A stretch of 53,757 bases of DNA. Origin: JBBSMX01 sp038232935. GTDB lineage: Bacteria > Bacteroidota > Rhodothermia > Rhodothermales > JANQRZ01. The DNA is taken from assembly GCA_038232935.1 (NCBI GenBank), contig JBBSMX010000012.1:1-53757 (forward strand), given 5' to 3'. This document shows positions 9,242 to 17,690 of this stretch, piece after piece. The notes below the pieces were generated by a model that worked only from the letters and a program-made list of their open reading frames with translations, made no database searches and was not told the origin of the DNA. The translations under genes and the position numbers were made by a program. Each line of letters opens with the position of its first letter. Within the stretch, counting starts at the first letter, position 1.

Positions 9242-9817
9242 TCAGCTCCTTGGGGGGGTACGCTCGCCGTTACGGGCAGCATTCGGTCGCTCGCTTGCGG
9301 TGCGATGCTGGACGCTCGCGCGCTGCGCCCGCTGCTCAGGGGAAGTGGGTGCCTGGGGAACATACTTCGCCGGGATGCGGGGGACCTCGGCGAAGCGACC
9401 CTTGTCGTTCAGCGGCACCCACTGCGATGGCATGTCGTAGAGATAACGCCCGATGCCCCACTGGACGGCCGCTCGCTTCATCGCGCTGCTGAGCCCGCCT
9501 TTGATCGCCTCGACCTCGGTGTTCTCGGCCCCGTCCCACTTCGTCACCCACTGCGGGTTTACCGGGTCGCCGGTGACGTTGACCGAGATCCCGCAGAGGA
9601 CGCCGCCCTCGGGTCCCGGTCGGAAGTCGTTTCGCCAGTTGGCCGGGCCGCACACGTCGTCGAGGCGGTCCTGAATGGCGCGGCTCGTGATGTAAGCCAT
9701 CGCGAGGCCCCGAGTCCTATCCCGTGTTACCGCGCCGGGCTTCCACTCGATGTCGGGGGCCGGGAACGGCTCGCGGAGCCGGTTCAGATCGATGGGGCGA
9801 AATGTGGTTGCTTCCAT
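9242..9817 (-). CDS. Rad52/Rad22-family single-strand annealing protein
   Basis: The 191-residue product shows the Rad52/22 pattern: LREPFPAPDIEWKPGAVTRD, then AYITSRAIQDRLDDVCGPANWRNDF, a central beta strand with CGISV, and EAIKGGLSSAMKRAAVQWGIGRYLYDMP near residues 105-130. These proteins form rings that anneal complementary single strands and are common in phages and mobile elements. A basic, disordered tail follows (ERPNAARNGERTPPR). I chose ATG 9817; an upstream ATG at 9886 is in frame but would include the hairpin region. No phage genes surround it. Confidence 0.82.
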   Translation of the reverse strand: MEATTFRPIDLNRLREPFPAPDIEWKPGAVTRDRTRGLAMAYITSRAIQDRLDDVCGPANWRNDFRPGPEGGVLCGISVNVTGDPVNPQWVTKWDGAENTEVEAIKGGLSSAMKRAAVQWGIGRYLYDMPSQWVPLNDKGRFAEVPRIPAKYVPQAPTSPEQRAQRASVQHRTASERPNAARNGERTPPRS

Positions 9818-9851
9818 GAGGGTCTCCGTAAGGTTCTGATAAGTCAGGATA

Positions 9852-9886
9852 ATGGGGGGAAGCGTCACCTGATTGTCACCCCCCAT
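9852..9886. promoter_or_regulatory. Inverted repeat upstream of the Rad52-like gene
   Basis: The arms atgggggg (9852-9859) and ccccccat (9879-9886) are perfect complements separated by 19 bases, and the flanking a/t bases extend the symmetry slightly. The element lies about 35 bp upstream of the annealing-protein start, in its probable 5' untranslated region. It could be an operator, an attenuator hairpin, or the terminator of an upstream transcript; sequence alone does not decide. Confidence 0.35.
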
Positions 9887-10038
9887 ATCTCCTCCCCTTC
9901 CTTCCCTTTCGGGCTCGGCTCACTTCGCCGCGCGCCTCAGCGAAGCAGGCGCTCGTGGCTCGTATTGCTTTCAGCGCATCGGCACCTCTGCTTTCGTAAT
10001 GAAAGCGCTTCCGATCATTTACTTAATGTTTTTTGCAA

Positions 10039-10068
10039 TTGACATCAATATGCTAGATATTTTATGAT
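10039..10068 (+). promoter_or_regulatory. Sigma70-like promoter of the ammonium transporter
   Basis: A perfect -35 box TTGACA (10039-10044) is followed after 18 bases by TATGAT (10063-10068), five of six matches to the -10 consensus. It sits in a strikingly AT-rich patch about 40 bp upstream of the amt start. The canonical two-box form is unlike the TTTG/TAnnTTTG promoters described for Bacteroidetes proper. Confidence 0.55.
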
Positions 10069-10108
10069 ATCCGCACCTAACACAAAACTCTTTTGGCCTC
10101 GCCTTACG

Positions 10109-11449
10109 ATGCACCTTCTTTTCGCTTTCCTCTCCCTGCTCTTTCTGGCACCCGCCGCCTCGGCGCAGAGCGCTGAGTCCGCAGCGATCCAACTCAACCT
10201 CGACTTCGTGTGGGTCGTCCTCGCGGCCATCCTGGTCTTCTTCATGCAAGCTGGGTTCGCCCTCGTCGAGACCGGGCTGACGCGCTCGAAGAACGCCGTC
10301 AACATCATCATGAAGAACGTGATGGACTGCGCGGCGGGCGCACTCGTGTTCTTCGCCGTCGGGTTCGGGCTGATGTTCGGGACGTCGGCGGGCGGATTCG
10401 TCGGGACGGACGGGTTCTTTCTGCAGGGAATCGAGGGACAGGACCCGGCGTGGACGTACGCCTTCTGGCTCTTCCAGGCCGTCTTCGCCGCGACCGCCGC
10501 GACGATCGTGTCGGGCGCCGTAGCCGAGCGGACGAAGTTCACGGGCTACCTCATTTTCTCGGTCGCCATCACCGGGTTGATCTACCCCGTCTTCGGCGCG
10601 TGGGCGTGGGGCGGCCTGTTCAACGGCGGCGGCTGGCTCGAAAACCTCGGCTTCATCGACTTCGCCGGCTCGACGGTCGTGCATTCGGTCGGCGGGTGGG
10701 CAGCGCTGGCGGGGGCGCTCGTCGTCGGGCCGCGCGTGGGGAAGTATGACAGCCACGGTCGGCCGCGCCACCTCGCGGGGCACAGCCTGCCGCTCGCCGC
10801 GCTCGGCGTGTTCATCCTGTGGATGGGATGGTTCGGATTCAACGCCGGCTCCACCACGGCCGGTGACTCCTCCATCGCGCTCATCGCGATGAACACGTTC
10901 CTCTCGGCCTCGGCCGGCGCCGTGGCCGCGATGTCGACGACGTGGCTGCGCAGCGGGAAGCCCGACGTGGCGATGACGCTCAACGGCGTACTCGGCGGGC
11001 TCGTAGGGATCACAGCGGGCTGTGCGAACCTCGCCCCTGGCTTCGCGATCCTGACCGGCGCGGTGGCCGGTATACTCGTCGTCTACGCCACGCTCGGGCT
11101 CGACCGGTTTGTGGACGATCCCGTCGGGGCCGTCGCCGTCCATGGTTTCTGCGGCGCGTGGGGCACGCTCGCGGCCGGACTGTTCGATACGGCCGGATTC
11201 AGCCTCGCGCGGGTCGGCGTGCAGCTCGTCGGGATCGTCGCCGTGTTCTGCTGGGTGTTCCCGCTCTCGTACGGCCTCTTCACCCTCATCGACCGAACGC
11301 TCGGCCTGCGCGTGGAGGCCCACCCGGAGGCGGTCGGCCTCGACCTGCACGAGCATGCCACGCGAGCCTATCCCGAGTTCGTCATCGGCAACGGCGGCGA
11401 CGGGTTCGTGGACGTTCCGTCGGACGAGTTCATCCCGGCGGAGGTATGA
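10109..11449 (+). CDS. amt: Ammonium transporter, Amt family
   Basis: The 446-residue protein has a cleavable-looking signal (MHLLFAFLSLLFLAPAASA) and about eleven membrane segments. Family signatures include VFFMQAGFALVETGLTRSKN at the start of the pore, DFAGSTVVHSVGGWAALAGA with a pore histidine, FILWMGWFGFNAGS and HGFCGAWGTLAAGLFD with the second histidine of the twin-His pair. It conducts ammonium into the cell. No glnK lies beside it, which is unusual since amt and glnK are often paired. Start at ATG 10109 places the signal sequence at the N-terminus. Confidence 0.95.
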   Translation: MHLLFAFLSLLFLAPAASAQSAESAAIQLNLDFVWVVLAAILVFFMQAGFALVETGLTRSKNAVNIIMKNVMDCAAGALVFFAVGFGLMFGTSAGGFVGTDGFFLQGIEGQDPAWTYAFWLFQAVFAATAATIVSGAVAERTKFTGYLIFSVAITGLIYPVFGAWAWGGLFNGGGWLENLGFIDFAGSTVVHSVGGWAALAGALVVGPRVGKYDSHGRPRHLAGHSLPLAALGVFILWMGWFGFNAGSTTAGDSSIALIAMNTFLSASAGAVAAMSTTWLRSGKPDVAMTLNGVLGGLVGITAGCANLAPGFAILTGAVAGILVVYATLGLDRFVDDPVGAVAVHGFCGAWGTLAAGLFDTAGFSLARVGVQLVGIVAVFCWVFPLSYGLFTLIDRTLGLRVEAHPEAVGLDLHEHATRAYPEFVIGNGGDGFVDVPSDEFIPAEV

Positions 11450-11462
11450 GCGCTAAAAACGA

Positions 11463-11492
11463 GAACCGCCCCCCCATCCGGGGAGGCGGTTC
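11463..11492. terminator. Hairpin between the convergent amt and nuclease-like genes
   Basis: The arms gaaccgcc...cccc and gggg.aggcggttc form a GC-rich stem of about 12 bp with a four-base loop (atcc) and one C-A mismatch. It lies 14 bp after the amt stop and 44 bp before the stop of the opposing gene. There is no long T tract on either side, so it may work bidirectionally but weakly. Confidence 0.6.
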
Positions 11493-11535
11493 CTCGTGAC
11501 GCTGAGGGGACACCCCTGCCCCTACAGCGGCCTCC

Positions 11536-12252
11536 TCACGAGCCGGTCGGACGCAAGCGCTGCGGTCGAGCAACGGCCTCGTCCACGTGCACCTCCCAGG
11601 CCTCGCCGAAGCGACGGTCGAAGCGGCGGAGGAGGATGAAAGGGTTGGTGCCGTTCGCTGCGTGCCACAGCCCGCGCTCCGAGAAGTACTCCTCTTGCTC
11701 GGGGTCGATCTCGTAGGTCACCATCGCGGCGGCCTGCTCCGGGCGGAGGCGGAGGTTCTTCGCTTCGCGGGTTGCGAGCGTGTCGAGGTTGATACGCCCA
11801 CGATCCGAAAAGAGGTCCGGCTGACCGGGGGCAGAAATCTCCCACTGCGCGACGAGGTAGAGGCAGTCCTCCATGTGGTCGAGAAGGTCGGAGCCGCGGA
11901 GGCGGTAGAGGGCATCCACGACGGGCTGCCGGTCCGGCCGGTTCGAGGCGATGAGCGTGGCGTCCCGGCGGAGACGGCGCTGGTGGTCGCGGAGGTTCCG
12001 CCCGCCGCCGCACTCGATGGCGATGCGCCGCGGCCGGATCGGACCCGGCACCTCGGCCACGAAGTCGACGGTGAAGAACGCGCCGGACGTTTCGAGCTCT
12101 ACCTCGCTGCGGAGGACGGCGTCCTCGCGGAGGTACTTCACGATGTGCCAGGCGAACTCGTCCTGCACCGCCCCGTCGTAGGGCGGTTCGTAGGCGGGGC
12201 CGGAGAGGAGGCCTTTCGGCTCGCCGGGGTCGGACTTGGAGAGACGGATCAT
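11536..12252 (-). CDS. Uncharacterised protein with a DUF559/Vsr-like nuclease core
   Basis: The 238-residue product has a segment around residues 50-100 with VELETSGAFFTVDFVAE, then RRIAIECGGGRNLRDHQ and RRLRRDATLI. An acidic residue on one strand (VDFV) followed by IAIEC and a downstream basic helix resembles the Vsr/DUF559 branch of the PD-(D/E)XK fold. That is pattern resemblance only. The rest of the protein is not recognisable. It starts at ATG 12252, divergent from the large peptidase gene at 12458. Confidence 0.5.
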   Translation of the reverse strand: MIRLSKSDPGEPKGLLSGPAYEPPYDGAVQDEFAWHIVKYLREDAVLRSEVELETSGAFFTVDFVAEVPGPIRPRRIAIECGGGRNLRDHQRRLRRDATLIASNRPDRQPVVDALYRLRGSDLLDHMEDCLYLVAQWEISAPGQPDLFSDRGRINLDTLATREAKNLRLRPEQAAAMVTYEIDPEQEEYFSERGLWHAANGTNPFILLRRFDRRFGEAWEVHVDEAVARPQRLRPTGS

Positions 12253-12457
12253 CGGAGGAGGGGTCTGATTCGGGATTGAAGGCGGCGCGTTTTACCAATC
12301 ATCGCGCGCGCGTACGTGATAATATCCCACCTCCCAGTGCCAGCGTTTTGTCACAGGGCCTAGCACTACTTTCTTGTCGCTCCAAACAATGTTTGCGCGG
12401 CGTGCCGCGTGCTACCCATCCGTGCCGTGTCACCCCCTCCCGCTCCGACCGTCCCCC

Positions 12458-15400
12458 ATGCGATTCCTCGCGCTCGCCGCGCTCCTCCTCGTCCCCCACG
12501 CCCTTGCCGCGCAGGGCTTCCGCACGTTCAACGAGCGCAACCACCCGGAAATCGACTGGCGTGTGGCGGCGACCGAGCACTTCGAGATCGTCTATCCCGA
12601 GCGGCTCGAAGGCATCGAGGAGGAGGCCGCCGCCGTCGCCGAAGAGACCTACGCCGCGCTCGCCGAGAACCTCGATGTGACGTTCGACCGGCCGATCCGG
12701 GTCTACCTCTCCGACGAGGACGAGATCGCCAACGGCTTCGCCTTCAGCGTCGGCGCGGGGTTCACGAACATCTGGGTCCACGTCAACGAGAGCGCCGAGA
12801 TCTGGACGGGCGACGTGAAGTGGCTGCGGAAGGTGATGTCCCACGAGATCGCCCACATCTTCCACTACCGCGCGATCCGCTCGCCGGTGGGCCTGCTGCA
12901 AAACGTCTTCGCCAACCCGATCCCGAGCTTCTGGGCCGAGGGCTTCGCGCAGTACGAAACCGAAGATTGGGACGCGCAGCGCGGCGACCGCTGGCTCCGC
13001 ACGGCCGTCTTCGAGGACCGGCTGAGCTACGAGGACGGCACCTCATCGTGGAACGGCCGGCTGAAGTACGCCGTCGGGAACGCGCAGGTGCGCTACCTCG
13101 CCGACACGTACGGCGACTCGACGATCGTGAACATCCTCCGGCACCGGAAGACGTTCCTGCCCGGCATCAAAGTCCACGACTTCTACGGCGCGTTCGAGGC
13201 CGAGGTCGGCAAGCCGTACCGCGAGTTTTACGAGGACTGGCGCAAGCACGTCAACGTCTACTACAACACGCTCGCCGGGCAGATGGAGCGGACGGACTCG
13301 CTCGGCACGCCGCTCAAAATCCCCGGCACGTACCTCTACGATGTCCAATACAGCCCGGACACGTCGAAGGTGGCCGCGCTCGTGCTCTCGTCGGTGGCGC
13401 GGCCCGTCCGCCGCCTCGCCGTGATCGAGGGGCTGACGGACACGACCGTCGCGCGGCGCGTGCGCGTGCTGGCCGAGGGCGGAATCGACGGGCCGATCAC
13501 GTGGAGCCGCGAAGGGCGGCGGATCGCGTACGCGCGGACCGTGCGGGGCCGCTACGGCTCGCTCGTAAACGACCTCTACGTTGTGGACGTGGCGACGGGC
13601 GATACGGAGCGCCTCACGCGCAGCCGCCGCGCCTCGTCGCCGACGTTCGGGCCGGATGGGCAGGTCGCGTTCATCGGCAGCACGGGCGGGACGGCGAACG
13701 TGTTTGTGCTCGGCGGTGACGGCACCGAAGCGCAGCTCACCGACTTCGACGGCGACGTGCAGCTCACGACGCTGCGATGGAATCCCAACGGCAGTCGCCT
13801 CGCCTTCGCCCGCTTCGGCCCGACCGGCGAGCGCGACCTCATCGTGCTCGACCTCGCCTCGGGCGATCTCACGTCCGTTTCGGTCGGTGGTGCCGACGAC
13901 CGGATTCCGGTGTGGAGCTACGACGGCTCGCGCCTCGCCTTCACCTCGCTCCGCGACGACGCGCCGAACGTGTTCGTGGTGAACGTGATGGCGGACGGCG
14001 GACCGCAGACCGCGGACTCGCTGATCTTCAGCGCATCTCTTCCTCTCCCCCTTTCTCCCGCTCTCCCCGAAGAGCGCCGCGTGACGTACCTCTTCGGCGG
14101 GGCGACGGCGCGCGACTGGCTCCCGCCGGACTCGCTGCATCCCGACGGGCGGATCGTGCTCGTCACGAGCGAGAGCAAGCGGCGCGAGCAAGCATTCGCC
14201 GTGGACGCTCGCCGAACAGCTACGGCGACCACGCCCGCAACGGCCCCGCCGACGTACGCAAGCTGGACCGCGCACCGGCCGCCGCGCACGATCCCGAACG
14301 CGGTCACGCCCGACGCGGGGCTCATCCGGGATCGCCGTCGATACAACTCGTGGGCAAACCTCACCCACGCCGGCTCGTTCGTCCTCCCCTACGCCGAGCT
14401 CGACGGCAGCGACTTCGGCTTCTTCGGCACATCGCTCTGGCTGGAGCCGCTCGGCAAGCACGTGTTCGTCGGCCTCCTCTCCGTTTCGATTCCTAAGTTC
14501 GCGGAGCAGACGCTCGGATTCCTCTCGTACACGAACAACCAGTTCCGGCCGTCGCTCACGCTCAACGCGTACCGCTACCCGAGCCCGGCGCGGTGGTACG
14601 GCTCGTCGCTCCTCATCGAGGACCTCGTCGGTGGCGACCTGACGGCGACGCTCCCGCTCGACCTCACCGACGCGCCGTTCACCAGCACGTCCGTCGACGC
14701 CCGCGTCCGTTACGCCTACGCCGATCCCTTCGACGACCGCGCCTTCGACGAGGTCGAGACGACGGGGCTGCTGCGGCCGGAGGCGGGGTACCGTTCCGAA
14801 CTCCGGCTCGGATTCACGGCGAAGCGGCAGCGGCCCTACCGCTACAACGACGTCTACCCCCTCGACGGCATCGGGCTGCGCGCCCGCGTGACGGGCGGAC
14901 TTCCGGTGCTCGGCAGCGACGCCGAGTTCGTCCGTCCGGACCTCTCCGCATTCTGGGTGTCGCCGCAGCTCGGGATCGGCCGGCTGTATGCGTATGGCCG
15001 CGCACAGGCACGGTTCGGATCGGCGCTCGCACAGGACTTCGTCGGCCTCTCGCGCTACGACGACATCGACCTGCAAATCCCGTTCGTGGAGCCGATCACG
15101 CTCTCGGACACGGAGCGCGTGCGGGGCTACCGCCGCTACGCCGTCGGCGACCGGCTCCTCTTCGGCACGCTCGAATACCGGCTCCCGCCCGTGTTCGACC
15201 TGCAGACGCGGCTGCTCGGCTTCCTCGAACTCGGCCGCGTTTCGCCCGCGCTCTTCGTGGACGCGGCCGCTGTGTGGACCGGCAGCGATGTCGGCGACGC
15301 GATCCGCCGCACGGGCGTCGGGTTCGAGCTGAAGAACCGGGTGAGCCTGGGTGGCTTCCCGCTCGTCCACGCCGTTGGCGTGGCGCAGCGCTGGCGCGAC

Positions 15401-15469
15401 CTCGGCGCAACCGTGGAATGGGACACGATCGACCTCTACTACCGCGTGCAGGCGACGCTGCCGTTCTGA
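12458..15469 (+). CDS. Secreted gluzincin-like peptidase with TolB-type propeller and C-terminal outer-membrane barrel
   Basis: The 1003-residue protein starts with a signal peptide (MRFLALAALLLVPHALAAQG). Residues about 30-300 form a metallopeptidase-like domain with HEIAH at 129-133 and a third-ligand candidate Glu161 in WAEGFAQYE, the peptidase MA arrangement. Residues about 320-620 contain WD40/TolB-like repeats (ITWSREGRRIAYAR, VWSYDGSRLAFTSLRDD). Residues about 680-1003 look like surface-antigen/BamA-type beta strands ending in DLYYRVQATLPF, with a terminal Phe typical of barrel proteins. The barrel would anchor the protein in the outer membrane. Substrate unknown. I chose ATG 12458 over an upstream start because the signal peptide then begins at residue 1. 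Confidence 0.88.
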   Translation: MRFLALAALLLVPHALAAQGFRTFNERNHPEIDWRVAATEHFEIVYPERLEGIEEEAAAVAEETYAALAENLDVTFDRPIRVYLSDEDEIANGFAFSVGAGFTNIWVHVNESAEIWTGDVKWLRKVMSHEIAHIFHYRAIRSPVGLLQNVFANPIPSFWAEGFAQYETEDWDAQRGDRWLRTAVFEDRLSYEDGTSSWNGRLKYAVGNAQVRYLADTYGDSTIVNILRHRKTFLPGIKVHDFYGAFEAEVGKPYREFYEDWRKHVNVYYNTLAGQMERTDSLGTPLKIPGTYLYDVQYSPDTSKVAALVLSSVARPVRRLAVIEGLTDTTVARRVRVLAEGGIDGPITWSREGRRIAYARTVRGRYGSLVNDLYVVDVATGDTERLTRSRRASSPTFGPDGQVAFIGSTGGTANVFVLGGDGTEAQLTDFDGDVQLTTLRWNPNGSRLAFARFGPTGERDLIVLDLASGDLTSVSVGGADDRIPVWSYDGSRLAFTSLRDDAPNVFVVNVMADGGPQTADSLIFSASLPLPLSPALPEERRVTYLFGGATARDWLPPDSLHPDGRIVLVTSESKRREQAFAVDARRTATATTPATAPPTYASWTAHRPPRTIPNAVTPDAGLIRDRRRYNSWANLTHAGSFVLPYAELDGSDFGFFGTSLWLEPLGKHVFVGLLSVSIPKFAEQTLGFLSYTNNQFRPSLTLNAYRYPSPARWYGSSLLIEDLVGGDLTATLPLDLTDAPFTSTSVDARVRYAYADPFDDRAFDEVETTGLLRPEAGYRSELRLGFTAKRQRPYRYNDVYPLDGIGLRARVTGGLPVLGSDAEFVRPDLSAFWVSPQLGIGRLYAYGRAQARFGSALAQDFVGLSRYDDIDLQIPFVEPITLSDTERVRGYRRYAVGDRLLFGTLEYRLPPVFDLQTRLLGFLELGRVSPALFVDAAAVWTGSDVGDAIRRTGVGFELKNRVSLGGFPLVHAVGVAQRWRDLGATVEWDTIDLYYRVQATLPF

Positions 15470-15472
15470 TGC

Positions 15473-15531
15473 GGGACTCGTGATACGTGAGTCCCGGCCG
15501 ACGGTGGTGCTCACCCTCACGCATCACGAGT
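15473..15531. repeat. Nested inverted repeats after the peptidase gene
   Basis: Two alternative stems overlap. A short one pairs gggactc (15473-15479) with gagtccc (15489-15495). A longer one pairs actcgtgatacgtgag (15476-15491) with ctcacgcatcacgagt (15516-15531), with one mismatch in 16. The element begins 4 bp after the stop codon and has no T tract. It could be a factor-independent 3' end, or a small dispersed repeat. Confidence 0.5.
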
Positions 15532-15602
15532 CACGCGCCCAAACCTCCTCCCGGCCGTTGCGTTAGATAGGGGCCTTTCCTTCACACCCGTCTCCTCTCT
15601 CC

Positions 15603-16430
15603 ATGCTCTACATCGACCTCGACAACGAACGTGTGCCCGCCCTCGGGTTGGGTACGTGGCAGCTCAAGGGTGACGCCGCCCGCACGGGTGTCGTGCACGC
15701 ACTCGACCTCGGCTACCGGCACATCGACACAGCGCAGGCTTACGAAAACGAAGCCGAGGTCGGCGACGGCCTCCGCGACGCCGACGTGGACCGCGACGAC
15801 GTCTTCCTCACCACGAAGATCTGGACCGGCAACCTCCGCCACCACGACCTGCTTCGCTCCGCCGACGACAGCCTACGCCGGCTGAAGGTGGACTACGTGG
15901 ACCTCCTGCTCCTGCACTGGCCGAGCGAGGAGGTCGAGATGGCCGAGAGCCTCGACGCGCTGCAAGAGGTTCAGCACGCCGGCAAGGCGCGGCACATCGG
16001 TGTGTCCAACTACACGCCGTCGCTCCTACGCGAGGCGCGGCGGCTCGCCCCCGGCCTCGCCTGCGATCAGGTCGAGTACCACCCCTTCCTCGACCAGAGC
16101 GCCTTGCTCGAGGTGATCCGCGAGCACGGCATGTTTCTGACAGCCTACAGTCCGCTCGCACGCGGCGGCGTGATGGGCGATGACACGTTGAAGGAGATCG
16201 CCGAGACCCACGGCAAGAGTCCTGCACAGGTGACGCTTTGCTGGCTGCTCCAGCAGGACCACGTCGCCGCCATTCCGAAGGCGAGTTCGGACAAGCACCG
16301 CACCGCCAACTTCGACGTGTTCGACTTCGAGCTGAGCGACGAGGAGATGAACCGGATCCACGGTCTCGCGAGGGAGGACGGGCGGATCATCGACCCCGAC
16401 TTCGCGCCGGACTGGGAGCACGCGGGCTGA
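15603..16430 (+). CDS. Aldo/keto reductase
   Basis: The 275-residue protein is a standard TIM-barrel NADPH-dependent aldo/keto reductase. The catalytic tetrad is visible as Asp42 and Tyr47 (HIDTAQAYENE), Lys72 (LTTKIW) and His105 (LLLLHWP). GLGTWQLKG and HIGVSNYTPSLL are further family motifs, and IPKASSDKHRTAN is the NADPH-binding loop. It is closest in pattern to the 2,5-diketo-D-gluconate reductase/methylglyoxal reductase group. The true carbonyl substrate cannot be assigned. Confidence 0.93.
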   Translation: MLYIDLDNERVPALGLGTWQLKGDAARTGVVHALDLGYRHIDTAQAYENEAEVGDGLRDADVDRDDVFLTTKIWTGNLRHHDLLRSADDSLRRLKVDYVDLLLLHWPSEEVEMAESLDALQEVQHAGKARHIGVSNYTPSLLREARRLAPGLACDQVEYHPFLDQSALLEVIREHGMFLTAYSPLARGGVMGDDTLKEIAETHGKSPAQVTLCWLLQQDHVAAIPKASSDKHRTANFDVFDFELSDEEMNRIHGLAREDGRIIDPDFAPDWEHAG

Positions 16431-16459
16431 GCCGGCGTCGGGCACCGAGTAGAACGAAA

Positions 16460-16492
16460 CGAGGCGCTGCAGGACCGACCGGCAGCGCCTCG
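16460..16492. terminator. Hairpin between aldo/keto reductase and sigma factor genes
   Basis: The arms cgaggcgctgc (16460-16470) and gcagcgcctcg (16482-16492) are perfect 11-bp complements with an 11-base loop. It lies 29 bp after the reductase stop and 36 bp before the stop of the convergent sigma gene, so it can serve both. No strong T tract follows. Confidence 0.65.
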
Positions 16493-16528
16493 CGTGTGAA
16501 AGGTGCGTAGAGACGCAGTATGCTGCGT

Positions 16529-17368
16529 CTACCCCACGTGCATCTGGAGTTCTTCGCGGCGGTGCTTCTGGCGGAGCTTGCGGAGCGCCTTCTCTTTGAT
16601 CTGCCGGACGCGCTCGCGCGTGAGGTTGAACCGCTGCCCGATCTCTTCGAGCGTCAGCGGGTGCTCGCGCCCGATCCCGAAGTAGAGCCGGGTGATCTCG
16701 GCCTCGCGGGCGTGCAGCGTCGAGAGCGCCCGCTCGATGTCGATCTTGAGCGACTCGTCCATGAGGTAGTCGTCGGGCGAGACGTCTTCCTCGTTGGGGA
16801 GCACGTCGAGGAGCGAGTTGTCGTCGTCCTCGTTGAAGGGCGCGTCCATCGAGAGGTGGCGGCTCGTGTGCTTGAGCGCGTCGCGGACCTTCTCGGGGTC
16901 GATCTCGAGCTCGGCGGCGAGCTCGTCGATGTTCGGGTTGCGCTCGTGCCGCTGGGAGAGCTTGGCGCTGGTCTTGCGGATCTTCGAGATCGTGCCGATC
17001 CGGTTGAGCGGAAGACGGACGACGCGGCTCTGCTCGGCGAGGGCCTGGAGGATGGCCTGCCGGATCCACCAGACGGCGTAGGAGATGAACTTGAACCCGC
17101 GCGTCTCGTCGAACCGCTGCGCCGCCTTGATGAGGCCGTAGTTCCCCTCGTTGATAAGGTCGGAGAGGGTGAGCCCCTGCCCCTGGTACTTCTTCGCGAC
17201 GGAGACGACGAAGCGGAGGTTGGCCCGGACCAGCTTGTGGAGCGCCTCGGCCTCTCCCTGCTTGATCCGTTGGGCGAGGTCCACTTCCTCCTCGGGCTTC
17301 AAGAGGGGAATCTGCCCGATCTCCTGGAGGTACTGGTCCAGCATGCGCTGCTGGCGAGGGACGTACAT
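16529..17368 (-). CDS. rpoD: Housekeeping RNA polymerase sigma factor, RpoD/SigA type
   Basis: The 279-residue protein is a compact primary sigma factor without a long region 1.1, as in Bacteroidetes and Rhodothermota. Region 1.2 is LDQYLQEIGQIPLLKPEEEV, region 2 has NLRFVVSVAKKYQGQGL and DETRGFKFISYAVWWIRQAI, region 3 is SRVVRLPLNRI onward, and region 4 is LTLEEIGQRFNLTRERVRQI. ATG 17368 (MYVPRQQR) is preferred; a slightly longer N-terminus is possible because the frame is open upstream (RIITRSL). It drives most transcription in the cell. Confidence 0.93.
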   Translation of the reverse strand: MYVPRQQRMLDQYLQEIGQIPLLKPEEEVDLAQRIKQGEAEALHKLVRANLRFVVSVAKKYQGQGLTLSDLINEGNYGLIKAAQRFDETRGFKFISYAVWWIRQAILQALAEQSRVVRLPLNRIGTISKIRKTSAKLSQRHERNPNIDELAAELEIDPEKVRDALKHTSRHLSMDAPFNEDDDNSLLDVLPNEEDVSPDDYLMDESLKIDIERALSTLHAREAEITRLYFGIGREHPLTLEEIGQRFNLTRERVRQIKEKALRKLRQKHRREELQMHVG

Positions 17369-17690
17369 AAGGCTACGGGTTATAATTCGAATCGACGCGG
17401 ATCGCGTCCGCGGGCGGGCAGATATCCTTGGGGCGTAGCATCGTCTCCACGCCCGAGCCGGCCCCCGGTTCCTCTGCGGAGACATCTCGGAGCGTACGGA
17501 GGCTTCGCTGAGAATACAGGTGAGAAGCGTATGCCGCTTGCTTACACGGGGCAGGCGGGGCTTCAGGTTCCCCTCGGGAGCACAACCGGAGGGCTCGGCG
17601 CTAATTTTTATAGACCCCAACGGTCCGGGCGGTTGGCCGCGCCTGCACCGGGCTTGTCTTCGTAGATTCGGGCTCGCCCTTCCGCCTCCC

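Noticed and set aside
9242..10108. Prophage or integrative element around the Rad52-like gene
   Set aside because: No integrase, capsid, lysis or repressor genes and no att-like repeats; flanking genes are ordinary chromosomal ones.
10019..11356. 445-codon open frame opposite the ammonium transporter
   Set aside because: Arg/Glu-rich shadow of a membrane-protein gene with no motif of its own.
13043..15520. Very long open frame (825 codons) on the strand opposite the peptidase gene
   Set aside because: It is the mirror of a high-GC coding frame, rich in Arg, Val and Glu, with no domain pattern; the plus-strand frame has a signal peptide and clear motifs.
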